64,000 bases of DNA, from assembly GCF_964275005.1 (NCBI RefSeq), contig NC_092704.1:5600048-5664047 (forward strand), in the 5' to 3' direction. Within the stretch, counting starts at the first letter, position 1. The number at the start of each line of letters is the position of its first letter. Source of the DNA: Diadema setosum. Taxonomy: Eukaryota; Echinodermata; Echinoidea; Diadematoida; Diadematidae. The translations under genes and the position numbers were made by a program. The notes under the pieces are model-generated. The model made no database searches, was not told the DNA's origin, and saw only the letters and a list, made by a program, of their open reading frames with translations. This document shows positions 45,799-60,120 of this stretch, piece by piece.

Positions 45799-47194
45799 TG
45801 GGGTGACAAGACCTTGTATCTGCAGTTTTGGTGAAAATGACTTTTTTGGATTAATGGTCAGATAATCAGTTAAGTGATGTCCTTTCCAAATCCTAGATGT
45901 CTTACCCCAAAAATGAAGCCACCACAGCATGTCAAAGGAATGTCTATCTCATTGGGTACAGTGCTTTGGCTGCCATGTTTTTTTGCTCTCCTGAACATTT
46001 GTCATTTTGTAGATACGAGGATATGGCTTATACAGTATATCACCTCTTTATATAACACGTTTCTGCTGTATGTGGACCTGATGCAATCGTACATATATTT
46101 GTGTACCTACATTGTATTTTTCTTAATGAAGACAATAATTAAACTTAAATGAAGTACATGCAAAAGAAATTGCCAAAGAATAGCTGTGCATTGAATGACA
46201 AATATTTGCATAAGCTTGGGCTTTGAGGATGTTTAAATGTCTTAAAAGATGATAGATATTTGATGGTTTTCTTCGATAGGTTTCACACTGACATGGAGTG
46301 TTAGTGTAGAGGTCTACATATCCCTGTACATGTACGTAAGATGGAATAGAGTCCGCTCCTTGCATGTGAAGTCCATGTGAGCTGCAAAGTCAAGTCAAGA
46401 TATGCATGCCATCATGGAAGTGAAAGAAGAGTTCTGCTAGAGGCATTAACAACTACAATAGTTTTTGTATCATGTAGCAATAACATTTTTCCCCCTGTTG
46501 GACCACTGTAGATTTCTAACTTTAACTAACATGCATGTATATAGATTTCACTTTACATAGATATTCTATTTAGATATTTTGATAATTGACTATTTATTTT
46601 GATACCCTGCTCTACCATGACTAATATTTATCATTTTCCTCTATGACATCAGTGTATGATGTCTTTAATTCATATTATATTTGCAAATACATGTATGTCT
46701 GGAAAAATAAATTAGATTTCTATTATTCGAGTTGTTTGCTGAATGTACTTTGTGGTGACATGTAAGTAGAATGAGCTACATGATTATACAAAATGATTTG
46801 GCAACTATTCTCTTAGATGATATAATATTAATTTTTTGTCATGATGTATTACTAATATGAATGTGTGTTTTTACCATTACCTTGGCCATGGCATAAAACT
46901 ATGGTAGCAATTACAATTAATGGTAACTCTGCAGTCAGTGGTAACCATTATAGATTTCTTGACAATGATTGCCTGTGGAATAGTGCTGCTGTCGTAGTTA
47001 CTATTGATTTACACAGTTAGCATTAATTGAAAAGTTACCAAAGTTTTATGCAACTGTACCATGGTTGGAAGACATGTATTGCCAACAGCAAAATGAATGC
47101 ACCCCTGGTACTATTTATCAGTATTCTCTCTTCTGCCCTCCTCAGTCCCTCCCCCTCTCTCTCTTCTTCTCTCTCTCTCTCATATCTTACATCT
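45799..47194. other. Intergenic between convergent genes, no gene seen
   Basis: AT-rich sequence without supported exons or recognised elements. AATAAA at about 46705-46710 could serve a longer 3' UTR of the nucleotidyltransferase gene. Confidence 0.4.
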
Positions 47195-47424
47195 GCTGTA
47201 TACGCCGTTATTTTCGCGTACAGATATTTTCGCGAAGGAGGATGTCATAAACATTTTGGCGAGATGCTGTTTTCGCGAACAGACGCCAACGCTAACGTAA
47301 ATGCACTATATAATTACCCTAGCACATAAAGACATTTTTGCGTGTTGTTAAATTCGCGATCCAACTGTGATTCGCAAAATTCACGAAAATTAAATCCTCG
47401 CGAAAATAACAGCTTATACAGTAC
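47195..47424. mobile_element. MITE of the GCTGTTATTTTCGCGA family, uninterrupted copy
   Basis: Left CTGTATACGCCGTTATTTTC and right GAAAATAACAGCTTATACAG ends. The interior GTTGTTAAATTCGCGATCCA is the empty form of the site that carries an insertion in the 51548-52360 copy. Confidence 0.8.
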
Positions 47425-48485
47425 CTCACTAAACCAGACAAGAAAAGAACTTTCTGTGAGTCATAGCACACATTCAAACTGGTCAGAGCATACTTGCGTA
47501 TTGGTCATTCACACTCATAAACAGACAGAACACAACAAATCAGACACAAAGAAACAGCATACACTTATACATACACTAAAACATAGGAATGAGCCGTCAT
47601 TCTCTACCAGCACATTAATGAAATTGTCGCACTACAAGTGATGTATTGTCACATGTACATCTGTAACTTGGTGCTGATAAATATATTTAATTTCAACCTC
47701 CATAATATTGATTTGCTCAACTTTGGGTGACAATAGAAAATACTTCGGTCAAAGTACAGATACCTCATTCATGGACACCTCACATACTATCTGCTGTAAT
47801 AGAATAGAAATAATCCTTTGACAGGAATGCCCTGGGATTGCTTTTACTGATACACAATTTGTGCATGTGTGTATACAGACATGAACACAGTATCACCAGT
47901 ATATCAGACACACATCTGTCCCTCTGTTATAATCAAGTTACCTCAATGTAACACCAAGAGAATACCGAGTTGAATGTTCCATCTCATTGGGTGATGACTT
48001 GTGGAGAGTTGGGAAAAAGGTCCAAAGAGCAAATTGGGTGTTCTATGAAGAATTACAGGGAAACCCCATGATCACAAGGTCCAGGACCACTGATTTTACC
48101 GCCTTACAAACGGTACCTCATTATAAACATATAGAGACCATCCAAGTACAGTAATGGAAAGTCGGCACTGCTGAATTCAACCGGTTATTCCCCTGTATGC
48201 CACACTAATTCCTTGTCCATAGGTCTGTCTGTGAAATATGTGCACATTGGAGTCATTGGCGAAGAAAGGGTTACAGGTACCTTGTAAGCAAACTCATTGT
48301 AATGGGTTTTCCCAACAAGAAATTATCAGCCTTCTCACAGACCTCATAACAGATTTTCCCCTGGACTGTCCTTGTGACAATGACATAAATCAGAAATAGG
48401 CTAGATTTCTTCTGAACAAATTCTGGCCAAGAATTGTGGCTACGAAAGATGGCAGTCTCTGTCCGCAAAATTCATTTGAGAGAAA
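47425..48485. other. Region downstream of NOM1, no gene seen
   Basis: No exon or known repeat was identified. The NOM1 3' UTR (minus strand) must lie here, but no strong AATAAA is seen on that strand close to the stop. Confidence 0.4.
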
Positions 48486-51400
48486 TCACAATTTCACGGG
48501 ACCATCCTCTCCTTGCATTGCAGACTCGGCGAGTAAAACCCTCTTCCGCAGCGACTCCTCCGCTCCATCCCCTCGTCTCTGGAGGAGCAGCCGGATCTGT
48601 TTCTGGCCCATCTTCAGGAGGAAATGATGCATAAAGAGACCGAGCCCCTCCCGCAGGATGCGGAGCTTCGCTACCACGGCGACCGCTCCAAAGACTGCCG
48701 AGAGGGTGGCTTCGGGTTTCTCGAGGAGCAGGTCGAGGAGAAGGGTGCAGAGAAACCTGACGGTGTGCTTGCTGATGTCTGCAAACTCTATCACCTGAGG
48801 GAAAGAAAAAAGATATTCCACTGATGAAATCTAGATGAATATTGAATACCAGTCGACATGCTGAACATACATACATTAAACTGGAGTACAGATGGACTTC
48901 ATTTGTGATGCGTCGTCACAAAAGCCACAAAATGTCTTGAAAATATTTTTTTGGGATTTTTTTAGCATCATTTTAATTTGACTATCTCTGAGAAAAACTG
49001 AGAATGAAATATTCTGTCATTCACAATTGAGAATAATGATGTATCCAGTCATTCACAAAAAAAAATCCCTTATTTCAACATTTCACAGTCATTTCAACCA
49101 CATTTTTTTTTTCATAGCTTCCATTTCACACATACAGTTTATATGTACATGTGATTGAATGAAGTAACATGAAACTTACATTCTCCTCTACAATCACTGC
49201 CAACAAATGTCTTAAACTCTTAGTCTATTTCATCTACAGTGGACTCCTATTATAACAAAGTCCTTGGGACCGGCAGTTTCCTTTCGTAGTATCAAAATTT
49301 CGTTATAACCGAACAAATAAACAATAAAAATACTTTTAATAGTGTGGGTAACGTTGCAGCCTGAATTTTTATATTGTTGTAACCAGAATTTCGTCATAAC
49401 CGTGTTCATTATTACAGGCGTGCACTGTATTTTGTTGTTGTTGTGTGTTTGGTTTTTTGGGGGTTTGTTTCAAGTTTGAAGTTTTTGTTTTGTTGTTTGT
49501 TTGTTTGTTTGTTTTGAGGGTGGGAGCATGGGAGGGAGACCATTTAGTTGAGTGTCATGGGGGTTTCCCTCTTACCTTGAGCACTGAGAGGGGGAGATCC
49601 CTGGATCCCAAGAGATGGGAGAGGAGGAGAGCCAGGTTCCTGGAGCCTGACGGGGTCAGTTCTTCCAGGAGACGGATTTTGTCCCACAGTGCAAACTGGA
49701 ACGCCATCTACAACGAAGGGACAGAAGACTTTCATGAAAACCCCTAACTAAACGGCAGATGTATAATAAAAGAAATACACACTTGCACACAGTGGACTCC
49801 CGTTAAAACAAATTCCTTGGGACTGGCAGTTTTCTTTCGCTATATCAATACAGTCAAACCTGTCTATAGCGGCCACCCAAGGGATACAGGAAAAGTGGCC
49901 GTTATAGACAGGTGGCCGCTATAGACAGGTAACATGTATCATCGTTGTATACATCTATATATACTTACATGTACATGTATGTGTGTACGTATGCACATGT
50001 GTGTATCATACATAGAACAATGCCGGTGTTTATGAAATTGTTGCACAGTACATGTAGCATGAGCACAGACATGAAGAAAGCTTAACACTAGTGCATTATT
50101 GTGACTAGTGATGAATGCAACGGTGGCGATCACTGAACGTTGCCCAGGAATGACTGGCACGGCTAACAAGAAGAAAAACACGCTGAAATATCGGCTCGGC
50201 TACAGCTCCATCGAGTTTTTGGCCGCTATAGACAGGTTAAAATCTCCCACGGGAAACAAAATTTGTGGCCGCTGGCCGCGTTAGACAGGTGGCCGCTATA
50301 CACAGAGTCTTTAACATTGCTTTTCTCTCGGGGGGATTTTTCAGTGCCCGCTATAGACAGGTGGCCGCTATAGACAGGTGGCCGCTATAGAGAGGTGGCC
50401 GCTAAGGCAGGTTTGACTGTATTTTGTTATAACTGAACAAATAAACTATAAAAACACAAAGAGCTGATATTTTTGTAACCTGGACTTTGAATTCGTTGTA
50501 ACCAAAATGTTGTTGTAACCGTGTCAATTACACCAGGAGTGTGCTGTATTTTTACCTTTTTGGATGTGCATGACAAGATCTGAAAAGTACAGCTTTATCT
50601 ACAAGATATGTTGCCTTACCCTGAATTTCCTGTCATACTGGCAGAGGCTGGAAGCAAGAAAGGCATAGTAAGGGTTGTAGGATTTCTCCTGCTGGCAGCA
50701 GTCCAGAGTAATGTGCACCACCTCCCGGTCACGCCCTCCCTTCTGGCCCAGTCGCACCAGCTTCTCAAAGGCATCCTTGAAGTCCTAGAAATGTCCAAGA
50801 AAAAACAAATAAAACAATAATTACTCTGTTGTGTCCACTTGTAGCTGTTATACTGACTTGATCTGAATGGTTTGGAATTCAACTTATGCAAATCATACAA
50901 AGATCACTACTTTCTCAACTATGATGGGATACAAACTAACAAGCTTTGCTTTTGAGTAGGCACCCTACATGTTCTCTTTTCTCTTTCGCCCTTTCTCTCC
51001 CTCTAAAATATATAAATAGATACACGTGTAGATAGATAGATAGTAGAAAGATAGATAGATAAATAAAAAATAATAATTTGTCAATTAATAAACAAATAAA
51101 TGAATAAATAAATAGAAAAATAATGAAAATTGAATAACTCATGACATAATGAAAAAATATGTTTGATTTCTTTTCATTTTATAAATATTGTGTCATTACA
51201 TATCATCCAAATCATTGTAAAAACAAATAAAGCAGGGTTTTGTTTTGTTTTTTTACATATGTCACATATGAGTGTTGATGCAAGAAATGTTTGTGATCAA
51301 TATCAAATATGAATATGTCCATGGTGCTCACAAACCTCTGCAGTCATTATGATGCTGAAAATAGTCCTCCTGATGTCCGTGTTCATCCTCTGTTGCCGTG

Positions 51401-54400
51401 ACAACTCGACAATCTTCTTGCTGGTCTCATCATTGACACTGCTCACAGTGGGAAGCATCTCCACTCCAGACAGAGCACTAAAAATGACAGGCATAACAAA
51501 CAAATCAATTCAGCACTGTTACAAAAACGAAACCCCTTCGGAATACATACTGTATATAGAGCTGTTATTATTGCGTACAGGTATTTTCCTTAATGAGGAG
51601 GTCAGAGAAAATTTCGCGAGATGTTATTTTCGCAAGTTGACACCAATGGCATCGTAAATGCACAATTACCTTAGTGCAATGCGACATATTTGTGTATTGT
51701 TAACTCGTTCCTCTTGCAATTCTCTGAGTGCCTTTCATGCCCCCAAACGAGATTCTTTTTGCCCAGCGACAGAGAACGGACAGGTTGATAATCCAACCTG
51801 TGCAAGGCAGTCAAGCAGTATATGAATCCCTTTTCCACAGTCAACTACATGTACCATAGCCCTCGAACAATGAGAATATCTATCGGATATGAGGTGTGAA
51901 TAGAGCATGCACTGATGGGTTCACACACTCTTTTGCTCTACACAAAACCAGGCACCTGAATGGGGTCAGCAAACACAGAAATCTACTGAGCTCAGCCTTG
52001 ATTGCTATGTACATGTTCATACGATTCTTATAGCAAAAACAAATAAATAATACTGTGATATATGCAGTTTTCCTACAGAAGGAGAATAAATGCTGATAGA
52101 ACAAACTCTTATCGTTTTATCAAACCTATTTTTCTGGGCAGTACAACACAAATAAACATGAATTTAGGCCATGAATGTAGGCACTCTTGTCTTCATCTTG
52201 GGAACCTGGTATACCAGGTTCCTGTATATCAGTTGCTCCAATGGGAACCTGGTATACCAGGTTCCCATAAGGAAAGGGTTAAATTCCTGATCCAACTATG
52301 CTTTGCGAAATTCATGAAACTTAAACCCTTGTGAAAATAACAGCTTATATTATACAGTACTCAACATAATAGTACCTAACTTTTTACAAGTCTTTCTATC
52401 CATCACTGTTCATAAGAATGCAAAATCTCACAACTCTCGTCGCCAAAGGCTTTGAACAAACCCACAATATTTAGGCAACCGACATGCGTACCTGGGTTCT
52501 TGCTTTGGTCCGTGCCCGCTCCACGCCGAGCCCACGATCCACCAGCGCCCTCGCTCATCAGCCTTCAGCAGGTCTGCCAGCGAGATGCGCAGGGTGGAGT
52601 CTGTGTCACTGTGACCTATGAAGAAAATACATGTACATCAAAAAGATTACAAGACACCATCTTCACAAGCCTACCTGGCTATCTTTGATGCATTTGAGTT
52701 CTGCTTATTTGGTGTTGATATTCAATGACCAAAAAAAAAGAAAAAAAAGAGGCTTAACCCTAATCAGGCTGGGCTTTTTTGGCTATGCTATATCTGGGGG
52801 GGGGGGGGGGCAGATTCCGCCCCCCCCCCCCCCCCCTTCAGATCTCGCCTATGGAACGCGCGATTGCGCCGAAAATCGGCACACGCGACGCCCGCAACGT
52901 ATTTTATCAAAATGTATGGTTGCTTTCTCCGAAAAATTTTTCTTATATTTTATATTAATTAATCATTGTAATTTATGCATAAAATCAGTTTTGGGCTCTA
53001 AATCACTTATTAATGCTCGCAACGTATTTTATCAAAATGTATGGTTGCTTTCTCCGAAAAATTTTTCTTATATTTTATATTAATTAATTATTGTAATTTA
53101 TGCATAAAATCAGTTTTGGGCTCTAAATCACTTATTAAATGTTTCTTGTATCATTCTTCTGAGACATAGGATAAAAAAAAAATCTGTATCGAAATTAATT
53201 TCTTATGTATTTTATTGTTTTTTGAATTTCTTATGTATTTCCTTGTTTTTTGACCTTTTGTTTTTGTTTGTTTTTGGCCAAAATTTGTCACAGACATTTT
53301 TCGAAGCATTATTATGCTAAAATAAATGAATTTCGGCCATTCTAAGTGAAGATATGAATTTTTATGTGAATTAATTGAAAAAACACAATTTGCATTGGAT
53401 TTGTACACAAAATCACGTTTTGGAGCAATTTTGGGGTTGACAATTTTTTTTCGAACAGGCGCCGCGTCAAAACGGTACGCGCAGGCGCAACAATTTGGGT
53501 CTCAAAAGTTGCGCGATACTTGAAAGAAAAAAGTCATGAAACATCGCGGCGGGAGCTTATCGCGTTGCGAAGATATTACGCGAAACGTCAAGGGGGGGGG
53601 GGCGGATTCCGCCCCCCCCCCCCCCAGCCTGATTAGGGTTAATGTGGTTCAATTGGTAGTGCGTCTGCCTCAAAACCAACTGAGACTACATAGAGTCTAA
53701 CTGAGCAATGTTGTGTGTAATCATACCAGATGTCCTAGTTAGTGAGAGGCAAATACACTCTGTCCGTTGAATAGGACATTAAATGGAGGTCCCATGTGTG
53801 AGGGAATCTAAACTCGTGTACATGGAAGATCCCACTTCATTCATTCATAGCAAAGAGCAGAGTACTAACCAGGTGAAGTGGTCTTCCCACATGCCTTCAT
53901 CAGAAAACAAATGAAAACAAATGATGCCGACGTCTAGCCCCGTCATTGTACAGGCATGCTAGCCTGGAAACATTAAACTGCACATTACTTGAATATGAGA
54001 CCATTCTGAAGCAAATAATTTTCATACAACAATAGATATATAATGTACTCTTAAATGAATCCCACAAGAATTGGAACAATCATCCCCCAGCATTCCCACT
54101 GATTCCCACTGATCAGTTACTAGGCATCCCCTTTAAGATTTCAGATAGCATTCTCCCATCAAACTTTACTTTTGTCATGTATGTTTAAAACTGAGGCTAA
54201 GATAGCACGAGAGATAAAAATTACAACCCTTGAGCTTCCAGGGCCCTTATAAGCATGCCCTGGACCCTGGCTGCAAGGGACGGCCGGGAGTTGTGGCATG
54301 CGCCTGTAATCCATCTACTTTGAAGGCAAGGGTGGTGATTATGGCTCAGTCTGTAGCATGTCAACCTTCAGATCCAAGGATACCGGGTTCGATTTCCGGG

Positions 54401-57400
54401 TCTCACTGAGCGTTGTTGTGTGTAAGCATTCCGTCCCCTCTAGTAAGAGGCAAAACACTCTGTCCCTCAGATAGGACATTAAATGGAGGTCCCATGTGTG
54501 AGTTAGCCACGACTCATACACGCAAGAGATCCTACTTCATTCATTCATTGCAAAGAGCAGGGTGCTAACTCAGTGAAGTGGTCCCCTTACCCACCACCAC
54601 AAAAAACCGGGCGAATGATGCCAACCCCTCGTGGTTTGCTCCAAGTGACTAGCATTAGTCAGCAAACGGTATCAACCAGCACATTGTGCCATACACTTGA
54701 ATCACACTGCACACAATACGCTTTTTTGCACAATCAGACTCTTCAGTTTGCTAGAGGGTTAAGGCCACAAGAATCTCCCAATTACATGATGCTTTTTGGG
54801 TTGCAGTCTCTGCATTCATTCATTCATTGGACACTGACATTTTAAGATTGGATCTAATAAAACCCTGTAAATCTCAGCTGGTCTATTACCTCTCTCTTTG
54901 ATCAGGTGTCTGTGAAGCTTCCTGAGTCTCTCCATGTCCGACGGGTCGTAGTTTGGAATCTTTCTCAGGTTGTTGTTGCGCAAGGCGCTGATGGTCTCCA
55001 GCATGAATTTGACCCTTGACCTGTCCATGCAGAAAGAGAAGACAGAAACATTCATTTCCCACAAATCCACAGAAAGACTTGTTAAAAGTACAGTAATGAA
55101 TACAAATTAAACCCACATAAAGATTTATCTCATTTGATTTAATCTCTCAAAGTACCAGCTTTCTGCTACAGCACAGAATTGCTACAGCAGTCTCTTACAC
55201 TCTATGAGAACTCTTCCTGCATTTTTTTTTTTGTGTGTGTGAACAATAAAACACATACAGATGCATTTTTAGTATTGACAGGTTATTTTGTTGGCGTAGT
55301 GCTATAGTAACAACACATATTGACCTGCCTCAACAATTAGGACCAACCCATGGCTTCCCCTTCCTTTTGAGTTAACATAAATTGTGTATTATTTCAACAG
55401 CTTCTGATAAACTGAAGATACCTACTGCTTTGTTGATGGCAAAATTGAAGTTGTATACATTGTATGTACCAAGTATTTTGTTGGCATGATTTTCTTGAGT
55501 CAACTGATATTTGCAAAATATTGCCTCAACTGCAATGCTTATCTTTTACCATATACAACTTGTATGACAAAACTTCAGTTGGGCAGGACAAAGATAAATT
55601 TGAGTGGAAGAAATTACATCTTACGTGGCAGGCACACAACTATAGCAGCAGAAATAAAAAGTTTAAGAGAGAGAACTGGAGAGTTTGTGAAAGTGGTCTC
55701 AAAGCAGAAGATCTCCCATTGAAAGCAGGAGAGTTGGAGTCTCGATTGTGCAACTACTGGTATACTGGGACTGTCGGAGGTACTCACTGCTGTCGGAGCT
55801 CATCTGAACACTGACTCGCCTTGCCCTGGATGAGGAGGATGATGTCTTTCAGGGACGCTGGGTCGTCTTTCCTCAAGGTCGTACCAGCACCTTGTTGAAA
55901 AGGGAACACTGGAATTAGGTGACCAAACTCACCAAACTTTCTTTCGTATTGCTCTCCAGAAAAACACACATGCATGCCAGATAGACGTCATATCTGTCAT
56001 ATGCATGTCTAAGAGACAAACATGGTCCCATTTCTCTGTTCAACACGTGTCCATAATTTATTAAAACTCTGATTCCTATCAGCCAGCTGCATGCAGTAAA
56101 TATGACCCACTTGGCAATTCATTTTGCACTTTTTACCACTTTAATACAAAGACATCATGAACACAGAGTACTCAACCTTCAGTTCTCATTTATCTGACTA
56201 TTAATGGCAAGGAATTACTTAGCATGCTCAGTTAGCCATAAATTTCTAATTGTAACCAAATCAGGGCTGCACACTAACCCATTCATCGACTGGTCCGGCC
56301 TATTTTTTGGACCAGTAGGTATTCAGTTTTTCTATTCTTTATTGGTCCATTCCTGAAAATTGTACTGGTTTGACAGTGATTTTTACTGGTCCTGGACCGT
56401 CGGACCAGTGCCAGTGTGCAGCATTGAACAAATCTTTGAAATATGTCAAGCCGGGTAACTAGCAGATGTACAATGGTCCAATCACATGGAAATCAAAGCA
56501 GTAAGTCATGATAGGCATGTCTTGCACACTCACATTTCAGGATCTGAAGAAGAAGCTCGATGTCTCGCTCAGTGAACCTCTCTGCAAGCCTCCGTATCAA
56601 GTCGTAAATGAGTGTGCAGTGGACCAGCTGACATAAGAAAAAGCGGACTAGTCTGTTTATATAGTTTAATTACACTGTATTAGAGTGTAAGAGTATATTA
56701 AACAGCTGTTGCAGATGCCAGTGCTTTTGTTAAGCTGCCTTATTTAGTAAATCATATCCTTCAGTGTAACAACAATAACATAAAAGACAGATTTACCTGT
56801 ATTTTCATAAAGAGAAACGTTGGCATGCAGCTTTGAAGCCGACATTAACTTGTGAAAACAAATTACCTTTAATATACTGAAAACTCAAAATAGAGTTCTG
56901 CTATCAGACTACAACGTTAAGTGTGCTATCATCATTAAAAAAAAAGGAAAAAGGTGAATGAGTACAGATGAAATACCATCATATTTCAGATAACAAATCC
57001 ATCAGTCAATTTGCAATGCAAAACTCACCCTGAAATTGAAGAGGTGAACAATGAGCATGATGATGTTGTCTATCTCTTTCCCATTACCATAGTCACCATC
57101 GTCGCCATGGAGACCATCAAAACGCTTTGCTACTGACTGGAGAAGGTGAGCACCTGAAACAGACAAATTGATAGCTGGTCTTCAGGAAAAGGCTTTTTGT
57201 GCACACTTCTCTAAGGAAATAAAAATATACTTTCTACTGAATATGGCAAACTATAATATCAAGTCTATACATCAGATTTCAACCTAGCCTTCTAGGAAAA
57301 AGACCCTCTGTGTTGATAGCGCATATTTTGACTTCTGTGGGCCAATTCAAAGTGGCCTTTCCTTGCCTTTTCCCAGCCCAAGGTACAACATGACAATCCA

Positions 57401-60087
57401 ATGTTTGTCAAAGTAATTATGCTGTCTGTGTGGACTGTGTCGGAAAAAACACCACCAATAACAACAACAAAAATGTCAGGACAAACAAAATCAACATTTT
57501 GAAGTTAGATGTTTAACATGGGACAAGGTGTGATGCACAGATCCATGTGTTTCAGTCCAGGTTACCATGCTTCCGTATACATGGTCACTTCTTAAATGTG
57601 ACAGTCTCTACAGGGAAATGAAAGAGCACTTAAAGGCCATGGGACTTCATTTTAATAGGGACCAAGGCACTGGAATACCCCATAGGAGGTAGTCTTGGGA
57701 ATCAGACACCATGCATAAAAGTTACCACGATGCATTCACATGTTCATAAAGGCCCTTCAGTATGGGGCAGTCCCTACATCATAGGCTTGTATATACTGCA
57801 TAATTAAGACCAATGTCATCGTTTTGCAAGGACACCTCATACCTCAAAATTCCAATTTTTGCTTCTTTTTTACTTTGATTTCAAGAAATTTTAACAGTTA
57901 CAGTCGTTTGACTTTTTCTCTTCCTACTACAGCAGGGCTGCCAATCTCTGCAGATCGAAACACATACTTTACCAAGGCATACACTCTAAGAAATATTTTG
58001 AAGGCAATCAAGATACATGCAGTTTCAGAATAGATAGACTGTCGGATGAGCAACTTCAATTTCCTCAATCCGATTATCTTACCAACTTCGCTGCCCACGT
58101 TGGAATGCAAGACTGCCACAAGCAGGATATGTTCCATGGCCAGCCGTTCAGGCGTCAGGGCAGGGCTGATGCAGGCATCTTGGACCAAGGCACATAGTGT
58201 CTCATTCATGTCTGCAACGAGAGAATGAGTTATTGATCATTTGGATGAAAGCCTGAAATGCAATCACGAAATCTCTTAATTTTCGACAGAAAATCTGAAG
58301 TGAGATCAAGAAATGTCTACATGAAATCTTCAATGAACTCGTAAAATCTCTGAACCAGTCAATGTGACAATAGATCTCTTTGTCTGAGGATTTGGTACTG
58401 AAATCCAAATGAAACAAGAAAACCTTTCAGCTTTCTAAAACACACATGAAATCTCTGAAGATTTCACATAAACACTGACAAAGAAATTATGAAATCTATA
58501 TTTTCTAATTAAAAGATGCTTTCTCTACTTCTTTTTCATTGTTTCTTCCCTCTCAGTACTGTTTCTTCTCACAAAACTTGACATATAGCTACAAGGTAGA
58601 TGCATTTCCCCATCTATGAAATAAACCAACAAAACTGAAATAGGAAGGGCTTACCATTTCGACTATTACTCAGGTAGAGCTCCTCAATCTGATTGCATAT
58701 TGACTGGGCATTGCTTTCACTCAGTCTAAAGGAGAGAGAAGAAATCAGCTTTTATAATAGTTAATCATTCATTTGCCATTGTTTGCATTCATAAAAAATT
58801 TCAGAACAGAAGCAAAAAGACAGGTGTTTGTAATACCTTTCCAAATCTCTCAAATCATAATATGAAAATTGGTTTGATTAAAACATACTTAGATCTGATA
58901 TTCATGTCTATTTTGGCAGTTGTGCATTCAAAGAAAAAGAATAGATACTAATAGTAACATCACTACAAATGATTAGTATAAATCCTGTATTAACAGATGT
59001 GTCTAAATAATGTGTTGTCCTTACATTTCATTAAGATGACGTGCCATCCTTACATTTCAGTATCCACAAGCTGTAGGATATCATAATTTCTTACAACGGC
59101 ATGCATACTGCTTTTGATTTCAAAACCTCATGTACATTAAGATCAAATTTTATACAGTGTAATGGCTTTGTTTCTAATTAAAAACAGATTGTCGCTTGTG
59201 TCACAAACCGGTTTATGGCTCCTTTGAGTTGCTTTCTCAGTTTGTCCAGCTTGGCTTGCTTCTCGGCATCAAGAGATTGTCCCATCATCTCCGCCCTCTT
59301 GTGGGGCGGTATGTATGCCCCCGTCCTCTCTACTGGCTTCTCACCAATGATGTTACCATAAGGATCCATCTTTGGAGGCGGTGGCTTCTTTTCTTCCTCA
59401 GCATCATCATTATCATCATCATCATCACCGTCTGTGTTATTGCTATTCTCATCGCTACGGCCTCCACTGGAGTCATTTTCAGAGAGTTCATCACTCTCCA
59501 AAGATTTCTTGTCTACTCTTTGGGGAAAAGAAGTCCTCCGCTTCTTTGTCCTGTGTTCCCGTTCTTCCGACTCATCACTACCATCAAATCCTTTGCTATC
59601 GCAGTCGTCGTCGTCACCTCCGACAAATTTTGACTTTTCCCGCCGCTCCCTCCTAGCTGACCCTTCTTCTCTGCTCCTCTTGGTCAATCTACTGACACCG
59701 TCATCACTGTCATCATCCTCTTCAAAGGTCTCATCCTCACTGAATTCATCACTTGTGGCATCACCATCATCATCACCATCAGAAACCTTCCCAAAGCTCA
59801 TGAAACCCTCCATATCCTCTTCTGCTTCCTCAAGTTTTGCTGGATCAACGATGTCCAAGAGATCTTTGGTGATGCATCGGTTAAGACAAATAAGGTGTTC
59901 CCAGGCTTTGCATTACACAACACTGACATCTGCATTAATTCGTAACGTCGCAACACATGTTGTCTTAACAGATATAAAATGCATGGTGAAAATCATTTGA
60001 AGTGGGATATGACAATAAATACCTTGGATTTGCTATGTTAAAATCAATGAGTAAGAACTTGCACATGCAAAAATAGTTTTGGGAAAT

Positions 60088-60120
<33 letters not shown>

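Noticed and set aside
59196-60000. Long plus-strand open frames (up to 188 codons)
   Set aside because: They are antisense shadows of the acidic low-complexity exon 4 of NOM1.
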